Shown here: one piece after another, positions 48,701 through 60,190 of the stretch
How positions within the stretch are numbered: the stretch's first letter is position 1
Layout: the number at the start of each line of letters is the position of its first letter
DNA from: Anseranas semipalmata
Lineage: Eukaryota; Chordata; Aves; Anseriformes; Anseranatidae
Length of the DNA: 64,000 nucleotides
Reading direction: 5' to 3'
NCBI GenBank assembly: GCA_013399115.1
Contig: VXAA01000605.1
Span: forward strand, 287,476 to 351,475
The notes under the pieces: model-generated
What the model was told of the DNA's origin: nothing
The model's input: the letters and a program-made list of their open reading frames with translations, nothing else
The model's database searches: none
Position numbers and translations under genes: made by a program

Positions 48701-51700
48701 ACCAGGATGGAAAGGGCCTGCTGGGTCATCTAGCCCTTTGCTTTGCTTTCAGAAGGATCCTTCCTAATTAAAGCATGACTGGTGATTGCAAGACGTCTTG
48801 TTTGGCTGGTTTAATAAATTACCACCCTCTCTGCGAAAGTGTATTTACTAATGTGGCTGTAAATGTCTCAGCTGTGGGGTGGTTATTTACTGCACTATTT
48901 TAATGCAAATGTTTGTGGTTGTTTGCATTGATCAGACAGGCAGTGCGCACAAATTTTATTTTGTGGTGTATTTAGGCTTATTTTTTCCTCCTTCCTGCCG
49001 TATCTGTTCCACCGTACACTGTACAACAGAAACTGCTTGATGTGTAATTGCCTGTCACTCAAGTGCCACTTTACAGCCTAGAGATATATCAATGAAAATA
49101 TTCTCCCTCCTCCAATTAATTTTGAGTCTTGGGGATGCGTTATTCCTATTTGTCTGGAGAACGTTCTCTTAAATCATTCGGTACTTCATACATGTACTTA
49201 CTTTTAAATGTATTCTAAATGAAAGGTAATGGCCTGTCGTTATAACAGTAGTAAAGAGCATTCATTATAAGGACCGTGGTGCTCCTGGTGTGGATGCGGC
49301 TTGGATGCTCCAGTCTGATGGATGTGAAATCACCAGTCGTGTTGTGAGAGGCTCGTATGCCGCCAGAAAGCCTTCAGCTGCCCTCTTGTAATGCATGTCT
49401 TGGGATGTGAGCTAGGGAAAGGTTTGGATATCACAGCTGCAGTTTTGCCAAATGAACTGTTTCTTGAAGTTTGTTCGTTCGTCCTAAACTCTATCTCCTG
49501 CATGCTTCCTTTGTGGATGTGGGCAAGCATCAGAAATGGTGGCTCAGCTTGAGAAACATGGAAACTCTCTAGAACTGGTATTTCTTCTTTGGTGTGCTCC
49601 TCTGGTACAATAGTGGCTTTTCTCTGTTCAGAGACTTTGGAGAAATGGAGTCTGTGAGTAGGAAGCCTTGCTTTGAAATAGCCTGCTTTGTGATCAGCAA
49701 TTTTATCTGCAGCCTTTTAATCCCTCCTGTGGATGGGATGATAGAGATAATTGCTCTGATGGAGCACAGGAAGCGTTATTGGTTGAAAGATATGACGTGG
49801 TGCCTGTTAATGTTTCTCCTCAGCGTTCAATGGCGATAATCCTACCTCAGGATAGGGGATGCCTTTAAATCTGAGGGAGCTTGGAGTGGATGCTGATTGA
49901 TTTAGGTACCCAATCTATAGTGACTAAAACTATGAGTTTGGATCTTGTAAGCACACAGAGAAATACAGAAAAAAGTTAGGAGACTTTTTGAACTTTATGT
50001 GTTATTTGGTTATAGAGACAGTGGACTTTATTTTAGCTCCTGGCAATTATACCACTGTGAACTCACACTCATAGGACTATGCCTGGATTCATTGACTTCC
50101 ATTGTGGGTGTGAGGGAGGGAGAGGGCTGCAACTTGTTCTAAGAACTGCTGTAAGCTGCTAAGACCAGTTACAGAATATTTCAACTAACGATTAGAAGAA
50201 TAATAAACTCAATGAAGGCTGGAAGCACAACAGAAATGACTGTCTGTCAAAACTGAGCTCAAGCTTTTCAGTGGAAGACCTAAGATTGGCCTTAAAAACA
50301 CCTGGTTGCATTTTGGTCTGCAATTGCCTGAAGTTTGCCTGGCAGCACGGACCATGGGAAGTGGTTGGTTTGTCAAATCCATTGTGTAAGCTGTGAGCAC
50401 CACCACTTGTGTACGTTGTATTAAGTGTCCACATCCCTTATTTGTGGAAAAAATGATCCATTAGGGCCCATTTCTGCTAGAGCCAGAGCAAACATGGAAC
50501 AAAAAGCCCATGGCTTCTACAGTCGTCGTCGTCTTTTTTTTTTTTTTTTCTTTCAGCTCCCTTCTATTTATTTTATTAAGCTGTTGGCACTGCAGGGACA
50601 GTTCACTCTTCTTCTGCCGCAGATGGAAACTTTCTGCTTGCTGGGAGGTGTAGCTGCAACCTGTATTTGGCAGTTTATATCGAGGGGCAAACTGTAATTC
50701 CAGTTGGAATGAGGTGCTGTTTTTCTTAAATAAGAACTTGTTTAAATGGAATCAAGCTAAAAACCAAGAAACAGTCTTTACAGAAGAGCTTCCAGTCTAT
50801 ACTTGGCCTGGTGGGATGTGTAGAAGTTGCCAGCGTTTGGGAGAGGTGACCTTTCACAACAACGTCCCTGTCTCCTTCCCGAAGCTGGCCAGGAAGAAGC
50901 AGGTTCTCAGTTCCCTTAAATCTGGTCAAATTCTGAAGTGAGAGTGAGAAAAGTGGTCTAGGTTGTGTTGACACAAAGTAAATGTAGATCTTCTGAGACT
51001 TGTTTGTTTTGATGAAGGATGGGTAGGGATAGACTGATCTGGTGTATCAGGAAAGGCTTGTGAAAGCATTCGGGCCTACAAGCAGCTGCTTTTTCTGGAT
51101 TCTGGCAGGCTTTCTTCTGGCTACCTGGTGGGCTAGTTATAAGCTGCTGCTCAGTCTGGGCCACCACCTGAAGTGATGTGCTGAAGAACTTGTGTGCCCG
51201 TGGGTGATGGGCATGAGACTAGAAGGAGCACTCTCCCTGTGTGTGGAGGCAGTCCTCTGGCTGTGTAGCACTGTGCATTGCAAGAGCCCAAATTGCTACC
51301 CAAAACATGAAAGTAAAGGGGGTCTCAGGAGCTATACATGCCTCTCAGTTTTCCTAATCGCTTTGGTATTTGTAATCCCCGCCTCAATCCTCTTAATCGC
51401 CTGTTGCTATAAAGAAAAGCAAAACAGACAGCATGCACCGATTACGTGCTTGAGAAACAGTGGAAGTTTATAGTATAGGAAATGCTGCCAAAACATGAAA
51501 AGGAAAGGGAAAGGATGAATCTGGAATTTTTTTTTTCCTTTTCTTACATTGTGTGTGTCAGTAATGGATGGAAAATTATTTCAGACAAAGCTGTGAATTC
51601 TGTTTGTCCTTATAAAAACACTGTAATTTTTTTTTTTTGAAAGCTTCCCCTTGAGTGTTATGACCAACCTCATTTCACAGTTAGATATATTCATCTCAGT

Positions 51701-54285
51701 TAAATGCAATGGACAAAATCTGCATGAAACAACTGCTTAAAATTATAAGCAGCTTGCATAAACATGAATTATTAAGGTCACAAAAGCGCCTAGAAACCAG
51801 CAGAAATGAGTGTACAGTTGCATTTCTTTTTCAAAACATGCATTAATTAATAAGGGGCTTAGTGCCCAGCTTGTTTCTCCCCCTGCCATCCGCATCAGAT
51901 TTTGCTTTCATCAAGCAGAGAGGGAAAGTGTCATTTCTCTCTCTCCCTCCCCTCTTTTCTTTGGCCCGAAGCACAGGAAGGTGCCAGACTTCAGCCTACA
52001 CAAGTCCATCATGTACAGCTGTGATATCCTAAAACGTTCGTTTGGGTTCTGTTGGGGGTGTCACAACAGCAGCACACCCTCAAAACGGCCACAGGTTTTC
52101 TTAATGCCTCCCTGGACTGCCTGCATGCCTACTGGGGTAGAAGATTGAAATCAATTTGCCAGGAGCTAAAGAGTAGTGATGTTAACTTATTTAACTTGCA
52201 CTGAGAGGGCAAGGTGCTCACAGGAGGAAGGTGGAAGAGGAAATGATCTAGATGATGTGGTAGCACCTTGAGATCCTCTCCTCCCTCTGCAAGTGCCACA
52301 CACTCCAAAATGTGTAGGTGCGGATGTTATGTCTCCTGTTGGTCCCTTCCAGATGATGTGGGCATAGGCACCAAGTGGTGGCCACAGTGCCCACCAGCAC
52401 TGGAGCCACAGGAGTGCTTGGAGGGAGCTCCTCTCCAGTGCTTTCCTGGCATGGGAAAGAAGAGGGGCTTGGCTAGGAAATGGGACATGTAGGCTGCTCT
52501 GACTGAGAGGCCGAGCCCTGCTTATATGCAGTATAAGGTCAAAGTGCATAAAAATACATCTCAAAGTCGACACTGGAAGACTTTTGCAGTGATGAGCTGA
52601 AGAACGGAAAACCAAGAATAGGGCTATGCTAATTTTTTTGTTTACTGTTTCAGTTGTTGTGGTGCCGGCTGAAGTGAAAGCAAGTCGGACTTTCATTATG
52701 AGGAAAGAAGAGGATGCAGTAATCGAGGTGTGAAATGAGGAGAACCGTGCTGGTGGGTGCTGGTGGTGTGGTTGGTGGAGGAAGGTCAAATCTTAGTGAG
52801 GTTAGGCAGGAAGAAACAGCTCAGATGACAGATTTTATTCATGGGAGCCTGTGTTTGGGAGAGAGGATATCTTCAGAGATGGCCCTAAAATGTCAACAGT
52901 ATTAAGAGGCAGGAAGCAAACTTGTGTGTAAGGGGTAGGGCTGAGTCTTGGGACCCTGGAGATAGCAGACAACTTGAGATTCTCTTGCATGATTTGTACT
53001 GTAAGTAAAGCCTCTGACACCTCTCTGTGCTTATCAGGAGTTGGCACGGAGAAATGGGGACGAAGGCAGATGGTTGGTAGCTCTCCTGACTGGGGTGCTG
53101 GCATCTGCAACCCAGGCATCCAGTGTATGGATTACTGAGCTCCAGAAACACAGTATCGGTATTTCTTGGACTTGCTGGGTTTTACTGATTCCAATCCTGC
53201 TTCGTGCTCTAATGAAATACAACGCAAATGTCAAGGCATCAAATGTGGTCTTTTAAAAATCTTCTTGGGTACTGCACCTGCTCCTTATCTGCAAGGAATC
53301 TAATTTCTGCAGCCACTAGAGAAACAGTTCTGTGAGAGACAAATGTTAAACCATTATTCAAATGCTTCTGGTTTGGGGCCAATACCTAGCTTTGACTTAA
53401 CAAACAGCAAAGAGTTTCTTTGGGTCGAATTTGGAGGGAGAAGCTGGCCTCAGGGTGCTGCAAGATAGAGCATGAAGGCCATGGCGCAAACATTTACCCT
53501 GTAGGATAATGCTTATGGGGGCAGCCTTGTTAAAGAGCAAGAAAAAATGTTTGTCCCACGCTTTATTCCAGCATGGTTTCTGAAAATAACTGTTCAGGGG
53601 TTGCTTTTGGTATATAATAGAAAACCTCTAACCAACAAAGGGGCTTTAAAACAAGCAGAGACTTGGCATATTTGTTAATATGCATGGTAGCAGTGCATAA
53701 TTTTAAGGCATGCTTTTTAGTTTTTTTTTTAAACGAAATGAGGACACTAATTAAAATTAATCCATTTATAAATCTTTCTGCATCCAATTTTAAAGCGTAA
53801 ATAAAACATTTGCCTTGTCTGTCTCTTTTCTCGTCATGAGACAATACAGACCGTGTAACCTTTAACTCTTTAAGGTAACAAGCAGAGCAAGCTGTCTTAA
53901 TTGATTACTAAAAGATACAAAAATTGGTTGCACAGTGGAGGTGGCTTTTAAAGAGTGGGGAGGATGGCAGCAGGGATGTTGGGTGTGCCTCAGAGTGGTT
54001 TTCAATGCTTGTCTTTGGGCGCAAAACTTCCGTGAATTCGTCCCTGTGTATTTTATAATGCGAATCATCACTCTGGGCAATGCACGTAAAGGAAGGCAGC
54101 CAACAACCGGCTGGTTTTTGCGAGAGGGGTCGGAACAGAGGGCAGGGAAGCACTGGGATGAGGAACATCTCGGTTTGGCAGCTCCCAGACCCAGGAAGGG
54201 CTGGGGACCAAGAGAGGTAACGAGGTAACGGAGCAGATTAGATAACCACTCCACAAAGGTGCCATATTCGTTAACTCTGTGATTC
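42711..54285. other. Intergenic sequence, no gene recognised
   Basis: Mixed composition. The stretch includes possible conserved noncoding blocks (about 45690-46140 and 48830-49250), a possible old CR1 piece (about 48695-48775), T runs, and several open frames without known domains. The two worth noting are the transmembrane-like frame ending at 51473 and a possible small exon at 52654-52727; both are in the findings. A 213-codon minus-strand frame at 43066-43707 lies in GC-rich sequence and shows no domain. Confidence 0.6.
48695..48775 (-). mobile_element. Possible old CR1/L3-type 3' end, inverted
   Basis: The + strand reads 'aaccaggatggaaagggcct' then 'gctgggtcatctagccc'. This resembles the reverse complement of CR1/L3 termini ('ggaagggacctc...gatcatctagtccaacc'). 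It is short and divergent, so confidence is limited. Confidence 0.4.
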
Positions 54286-54309
54286 AAAAAAAAAAAAAAA
54301 AAAAAAAAA
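54286..54309 (+). repeat. Poly-A run
   Basis: 24 consecutive A. I see neither an upstream AATAAA nor a recognisable retrocopy before it, and CR1 elements do not end in poly-A, so it is recorded as a simple homopolymer. Confidence 0.8.
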
Positions 54310-55019
54310 GGCTTATGGTGAAGAAATTCTTTGAAGTTCTAGTTATGTGATGCTTGAGGGTGCAGTGTTGTCGATGCTGAAGATACTATTCTGTGCCTTG
54401 GTTAAAAAGGAAGCTAAACTTGACCTTGGGTCCGTGATTGTTGGTGCCTTCTTAATGTATGTTAATTAGTGAAGACTGTGAGAAAAGTAGTACAGCTGCT
54501 GAGGGAACTATATATTCAGTTTTTTTTAACGTGTTCCAGATATTATCAATTGTGCCTAAAGATCTTTCGTGCAGTTATGGTCGTGTGGATATTGCCGGTG
54601 TATGTGCAGTCACGTACCACGCTAAAGCACTTGCATGTATGGTGGTGGCAAAACTGTTAGATAAAACATCTATAGATTATATTTGAAACTGTAACGTGAA
54701 AGCTGTGTGCCTCTCATCCTTCTTAGGCCACAAAGAAGGGAAGAGATAGAACGGTGCAGGTCTGTTGTGTGTGAGGATGCTCCCTTCTGCTTTCAGATAC
54801 AGATTTTTAATAAGAAAAGTATGCATCTCTGCTTCTTGTCACTCCTATTCCTGGGATGTTTCGCATCCCTGGCTATCCCATCTTGGTTTCCTGCTCTTTG
54901 GTGTTGGTGTCTGTTCTTTATAAACCTTCCAGCCTGAAATCCGCCCAGCGCTGCGCTGACCCCACCCCGGCTCCCAGCCCCGTGGCCAGGACTGAAGCTC
55001 AGCAGCTGCAGGCTAAACG

Positions 55020-55074
55020 AAAGTAGGAGGAGGAAAGAAAGAAGAAATAAAAAGGAAGGTAGGAGGAGGAAAAA
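55020..55074 (+). repeat. Purine tract with duplicated GTAGGAGGAGGAAA
   Basis: More than 50 bases are almost pure purine on the + strand. GTAGGAGGAGGAAA occurs at 55023-55036 and again at 55059-55072 with an A/G-rich spacer. Such tracts can adopt triplex structures; function is unknown. Confidence 0.7.
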
Positions 55075-58000
55075 GTGCCAATCCCAAGAGCAAAATCTGC
55101 AGACTTAAACTGTCCTGGCTCAGGAAGGAGCGGCTTGCTATGGCTCAGGTAGGGACACAACTGGGCAAAGAGTTTGTTTAGTGAATTACCAGATGGAGAG
55201 CTTTAGATAGAGTTGTCTCCAGCAGTGTTTGTACTCTAAATGTTTGTCCATGGTGAGGAGGTCCGTTGTTAACCTTTCCCAGAGGAGTCACTGCCCAGAT
55301 AGGGGCTGTTAGCCCTCCTTACCTCAAGGCTAATGGGACTTAGCTTAATGATAGCAAGCTGGTGGCTCGTAAGCTGAGTTTCTGGAACCTACTGGTTCGA
55401 GCTGTGCTTCTGGTTGTCTCCTTCTGGGAAGGCAGAAGGAGATGAATCGCAATTACAGGAGTTAGTGCTTTGTTGGCTTTTGCTCAGGGTTGTCTCCCTG
55501 GGTGCAGCGATTTGGGGGGACCAGCAGGACACGGCTGGGATTCACCCTACATTGTGCCAGCAGATGAAAGGATTTCCCATTGCAGAAAGAGACTTCATCA
55601 TCAGGCTGTGATGGGATTTTTGTCCTGTTCACTTGGTTTTCTGTTTTGAAGTGCTGTGCAAAATAACTTTTTTGCTTCCAACTGTGGATTCAAAGCTGCT
55701 AACCACCCACCGGACAGCTGCTAATGCACAGATTATCTCCACAGCCAGCAGCTTTAAATAATCAAACAGAGATAATTTTACCTCTGTGACCCAACAAATA
55801 AAAAGCAGAGTCAGGAAAATCCTCTCGCCCCTGCAATCCTACCTAGGTTTTCAAGGGCAGGGTAAAGAGTTTCATCAAAACCAACAGCAGTGGCAAGGTC
55901 ACCAGGGCTGTCCTGTCTGGGTTGATGGTGAGATATGGTCATGAGGTGCTGTCAGGAGATGAGGCTGTGCTGTAACCTGATGAGACCATCTCTTTGCTGC
56001 TGCAGAAGACATTAAATGAGAGAAGTGTAAGCTGGAAGTTGTGCATGCAATCCTATTTTCACAGGAAAAATTGTGGTTTGGACTGCCTTTTGTTAATGAC
56101 TTCAGCCTTTAACTCCCGTTCTCCTGGAGAACAGACATTCTCGCAGCTATCAGGGTTTAGTACCATTGAGAAAACACAACTTGGTGTTACGTATCTCAAC
56201 GTTGCATCTGTGGCTCTCTCTGCACTGATTGTTCTCTGTAAATGTTGAGAAAGAAGAAAATTCTAGCCCAAAAGTCATATCAGAAAACTTGTTTTTTTTT
56301 TTTTTAATGCTTTAAAAGTCTCTTTCATGTTGCTTTTTGCTGTTATTTCTCAGGTCAGTTGATCATGACAACTTTATTCGAAATGGAATCTTGGCTTTTT
56401 GTGTTATTAAATCCTAGCTGCTCATAGCTTCTCCCCCATTCTCCCTGCCCTTTTCCCCTTTGTTCTAGGAAGCTTGTTTCCTTATTCCCGCTATTAAGGC
56501 TGCTTAGCATGTTGTCATTGGGAAGCAACGCTCATTTCTTCATGGAAAGAAGCTGCTTAATGTTTCATGTATTACAGTGAATAATTAAATAAAGAAAAAT
56601 ATATAAGCCCACAGAACTAGCTGGCAGCTGAAAGGAAGAAAGCATTTGCAGTCTGCTGGGGAAAAGTGACACTCCTGGCCTGGTGTCTTAAACCACAAGG
56701 GTAAGGTTTAAAAATGAATATGTCTGGCATGACATTCAGAAATCTGGATTTTTCAACTTTCCGTGCATTTATAACATTAATCTTTAATTGTCGTATTCTT
56801 GAGCTACTGGCTGTGAGAACGGAGCTGAAATTTATGGGGCTAAGGGAAAGCAGGGTGGGAAGCAGAATGAAGTGTCCCCAGGGACCGCGACCTTGCAAGC
56901 TGCCAGGGATGGAAGTGCTGTCAGCACTCCGGCAAGCGGGGAGCTTGGCAGCCCGATAGCGCGTGGCACTGGCGGTCTTCGTGTAGGATGTCTAAATAAG
57001 GGGTTTTCTTGGCCTTTAGAGTTTTTTACACCCTTTCCCGGCTGCTACAGTCGTTCTTCCTTTTCTTTTGATTTTACAGCAGATCTTATTCTAATACATG
57101 TAACAGTCAGCTGTTAGTTGCTGTGGAGATGGGATGAAAAGCTGGGGAGATGGCATTTCTGTGCTGGGCGCTGGGATAGGGGTGACTGCTTCCAAAATGA
57201 TCTAAGTTGGCCATGGATTTTTTTTTTATTTTTAACAGACGCAGAACTGAGCTGTAATTTTGCAATGACCTTTGCTGTTTTACAAAATGAGATCAGACAC
57301 CTGCCATCTCATGGCAGTGGAAGCATTGTGCTAACAGTAACTCAGGGCCACATTGTAAATGGGGATGTGTGTTGCTTGTTTTTTTTTTTCTTTTTCTCAT
57401 CTGTTTCTTTCCCTTTGCTGCCTGCATCATCTCAAACTGATAACATGCTTCAGCAGAATTTGCTGAGACCAGAGACAGACTGAGGCTCGTGCAGAGCAGT
57501 AGTTCCCTGTGCCACCTCACATCCCTTTGAATTTGCTCAGCATTAGTCCCACCAGCTGGGGTGGGAGCCTTTGTGTTCTTTTTCGGCCCTTTTGCACTGA
57601 GGTGTGTTGGCTGGGTCACCTAATTTGTGTTCGCATCTTTCCACTGCTTCTTGTGTTTTCCTCTCTGCATGTGATCTGCAGCTCTGGCTGCTGGAGGGAT
57701 GCAGTGAGCAGGACGGCGGTGATGCCCCGCACCACCGTGAAAATTATTTATGTGGATCTGGTGTGCGTGGTATACACCAGAGCAACTACTCTAATAACCA
57801 GAGGACATCTAGCAGCCCTGCAGCTTTCACATGCTTCACTGCTCTGCCAGCGCAGCTCCGGCGTGACCTCTGCTCGGAGCGAGAGATGAGGTCCAATCCA
57901 TCTTGTAGCAGAGCAGGGTGAGGGCTTGGGAGCTGTTGCAGCATCCTGAACAGCATCCAAAATGAGGAGAGAGGGGACTGCTTGGTTCCAAAAAGACTGT

Positions 58001-59327
58001 CACAAATTCTTGCTGAGGGTTGGGCTGCATCAAGGCTGTTAACTCTTCTCTTGGCTTATCTACGTGCTGCTGAAGTAGTTTATATCGTGCCCAGCAACTC
58101 TTCCCAAAACTGACAGAATTTGTACTAAGTGTCTTATACTTGATAAGACAGGTACAGAATATGTGAGAAATGGTTTGAGAGGCAATGTGGATTTTACTTA
58201 CTGCACCTCATCTGCTGTAGCTCTCTTTGAGGGAAGTAAATGCAAATAAAGCGGTGGCTTACCAGTTTGAGATCGGGTATATGGCAGAGAGGAGAATGGC
58301 ATTTTAAATGTGTTGCTTATATGGATGGCTTAGACTTTTCATTTAGACTTGGTTCAGAAACGTGCTTAGCCACACATCTCGTTTGAATCACGCGAATAGT
58401 ACTGCTGAAATTAGTGGCACTCTTGCTGCGGCTCATTTAAGACGCGTGGTTGCAACGTGACCCAATTCCCATTGAAATAGGTGGAAGAATTTCCCGTTAT
58501 TCTGATAAACCCAGATCGGGTCCTAAATCCATTTAACCCTTCGGACTACTGCACTGATGTCTGCTTATCATGATACCGCGTTGAGGGAGCGGTACAAACA
58601 CTGGCATGCAGTGCACCGAGCAAAGTGCTTTCCGTAGGGTGTACTGAATGAGGAGCTCTCTCGGGCCCCAGATGCTCTGCAGTTTATATTCTGATGCTGC
58701 TTGCTGTTACTGCGTGATTACTTCCCTTCCTCAAACCCTCTTGATTTTATTGAGGAGAGACTGCATTTTCTCTGTGCATGGCAGAGCATCTTCTGGAAGT
58801 GACAGCGGCAGTTACCAAGTGCTGGTGCGTGGGGAGTTGATCAGTTCCAGGCCTGTGGGTCACCTGTGGTGAACCTTGGACTGGGGGACTTCAGCTTGGT
58901 GTCGGACACACAAGTGACAGGTAAGAGGAATCACTGTGTTCGAGAGCTGTGCTGCTGGTAAGAGGGCAGCTGCTGCTGGTTCAGCAGGCAGACCTGGCAA
59001 TCCGGTAACCTTGCTATTACGGACCTGAGAATTAAACCCTTCTCACTGAAACATGAGGCCAGCCTACCAAGTTGACCATAATAAGCTTTGAAGAGCTGGG
59101 AATAAAAACGTGCATGCATCTCTTTCTTCTGCAGCAACTTTATAGCTGGAGGCTCTTCAATTGCTGCAGTGGTGAGTGGCGAGAGCCCCCACCGGAGACC
59201 TGGCAGTGCTCAGCAGTGCTCTGGGAGCTGTGCATGGGGTTTTGTTTGTTTGTCGTCTGGATTAAAAGGATTAAAGACTTAACCTTTGTACAGCCTTTCA
59301 AATAATAACGTGTTTATGTTCGTGCTG

Positions 59328-59362
59328 TTTTCATCATATAACTAGTTTTCATCATATAACTA
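59328..59362 (+). repeat. Tandem duplication of an 18-base unit
   Basis: TTTTCATCATATAACTAG at 59328-59345 is repeated immediately at 59346-59362, identical over 17 bases. It is a recent-looking local duplication in noncoding sequence. Confidence 0.85.
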
Positions 59363-60167
59363 AAGACCTGGGAAGGGGCAGGCTTATGTAAAGTGAGGTC
59401 TTGGGCTCTAAATCCCCCACACCACCTGGCTGTGGCAGTCCTGCTACAGCAGTGGCTTTTTAAATAGGTTTCAGAGATTTGCAGTTTGCATTGTAGCCCT
59501 CTGAGTGAGTGGAAGTGGCTCTTTTTTTTTTTTTTCTTTTTCTTTTTCTGTTCTTTTGGGATTATTCCAACAGTGCCTGAAGTTTTCAGAAGCATCCAAG
59601 TGATTTAACAAATTTACTGCCATCTGTAAAAAAAAAAAAAAAAAAGACTAAGATCCTATTGGCTTGTAAAAGGGACTCAAGATCTGTCTTCAGCTGGAAC
59701 ATTTTATCTCATCCCTGTGCATGTTCCCCATGTGATTAAGGGAGGCCCAAGGCCACCTCTGGGACCAGCCGGTGCCACCTGCAGGGATGCCATCTGCAAG
59801 CACGGCCAGGACTTACTCTCCTCAGCACATGGTATGGTGCAATGCCTGCGCGGTTTGGGGATGCCCGAGAGGCGGCTGTGTGGGCGGCAGGACGCGGGTG
59901 GCCCGGGGTGGAGACCTTGTCCTGGGAGCTGCTCCCCTGAGGCAGCGCTGAGCCGAGGTTTTGGGGATGGGGTTTCTTGTGGTTGTGTGTGGGGAAAAGC
60001 TCCCCGCTGGCAGCTCACTGGCTGGTGGGAAGATGACCCCCCTGTTAGCCAGCATGGGTTAAAGCACCACGGGGTGCACTTCTGTGGGTGCTGTTTTTCT
60101 ACATCTGGCAGAACTGTAGGATTCCAGTAGATGCAACTGTCAGCATTGGGATCTGCAAACAGTTGGT

Positions 60168-60190
60168 AAAAATAAATAAATAAGTAAAAT
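60168..60190 (+). repeat. (AAAT)n simple repeat
   Basis: Four to five AAAT/AAGT units, a short low-complexity stretch. Confidence 0.65.

Noticed and set aside
51339..51470. Nuclear mitochondrial insertion for the hydrophobic frame
   Set aside because: The C-rich codons look somewhat mitochondrial, but the peptide matches no mitochondrial protein I know and the flanks show no mitochondrial gene order.
52187..52789. 200-codon minus-strand open frame
   Set aside because: Low-complexity Ser/His-rich product without known domain; a length of this order is expected by chance in a 64-kb window.
54286..54309. Poly-A tail of a processed retrocopy
   Set aside because: No AATAAA, no recognisable mRNA sequence and no clear target-site duplication beside it.
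55388..55410. GGTTCGA-like box suggesting a tRNA gene
   Set aside because: No A box at the right distance and no cloverleaf arms can be drawn.
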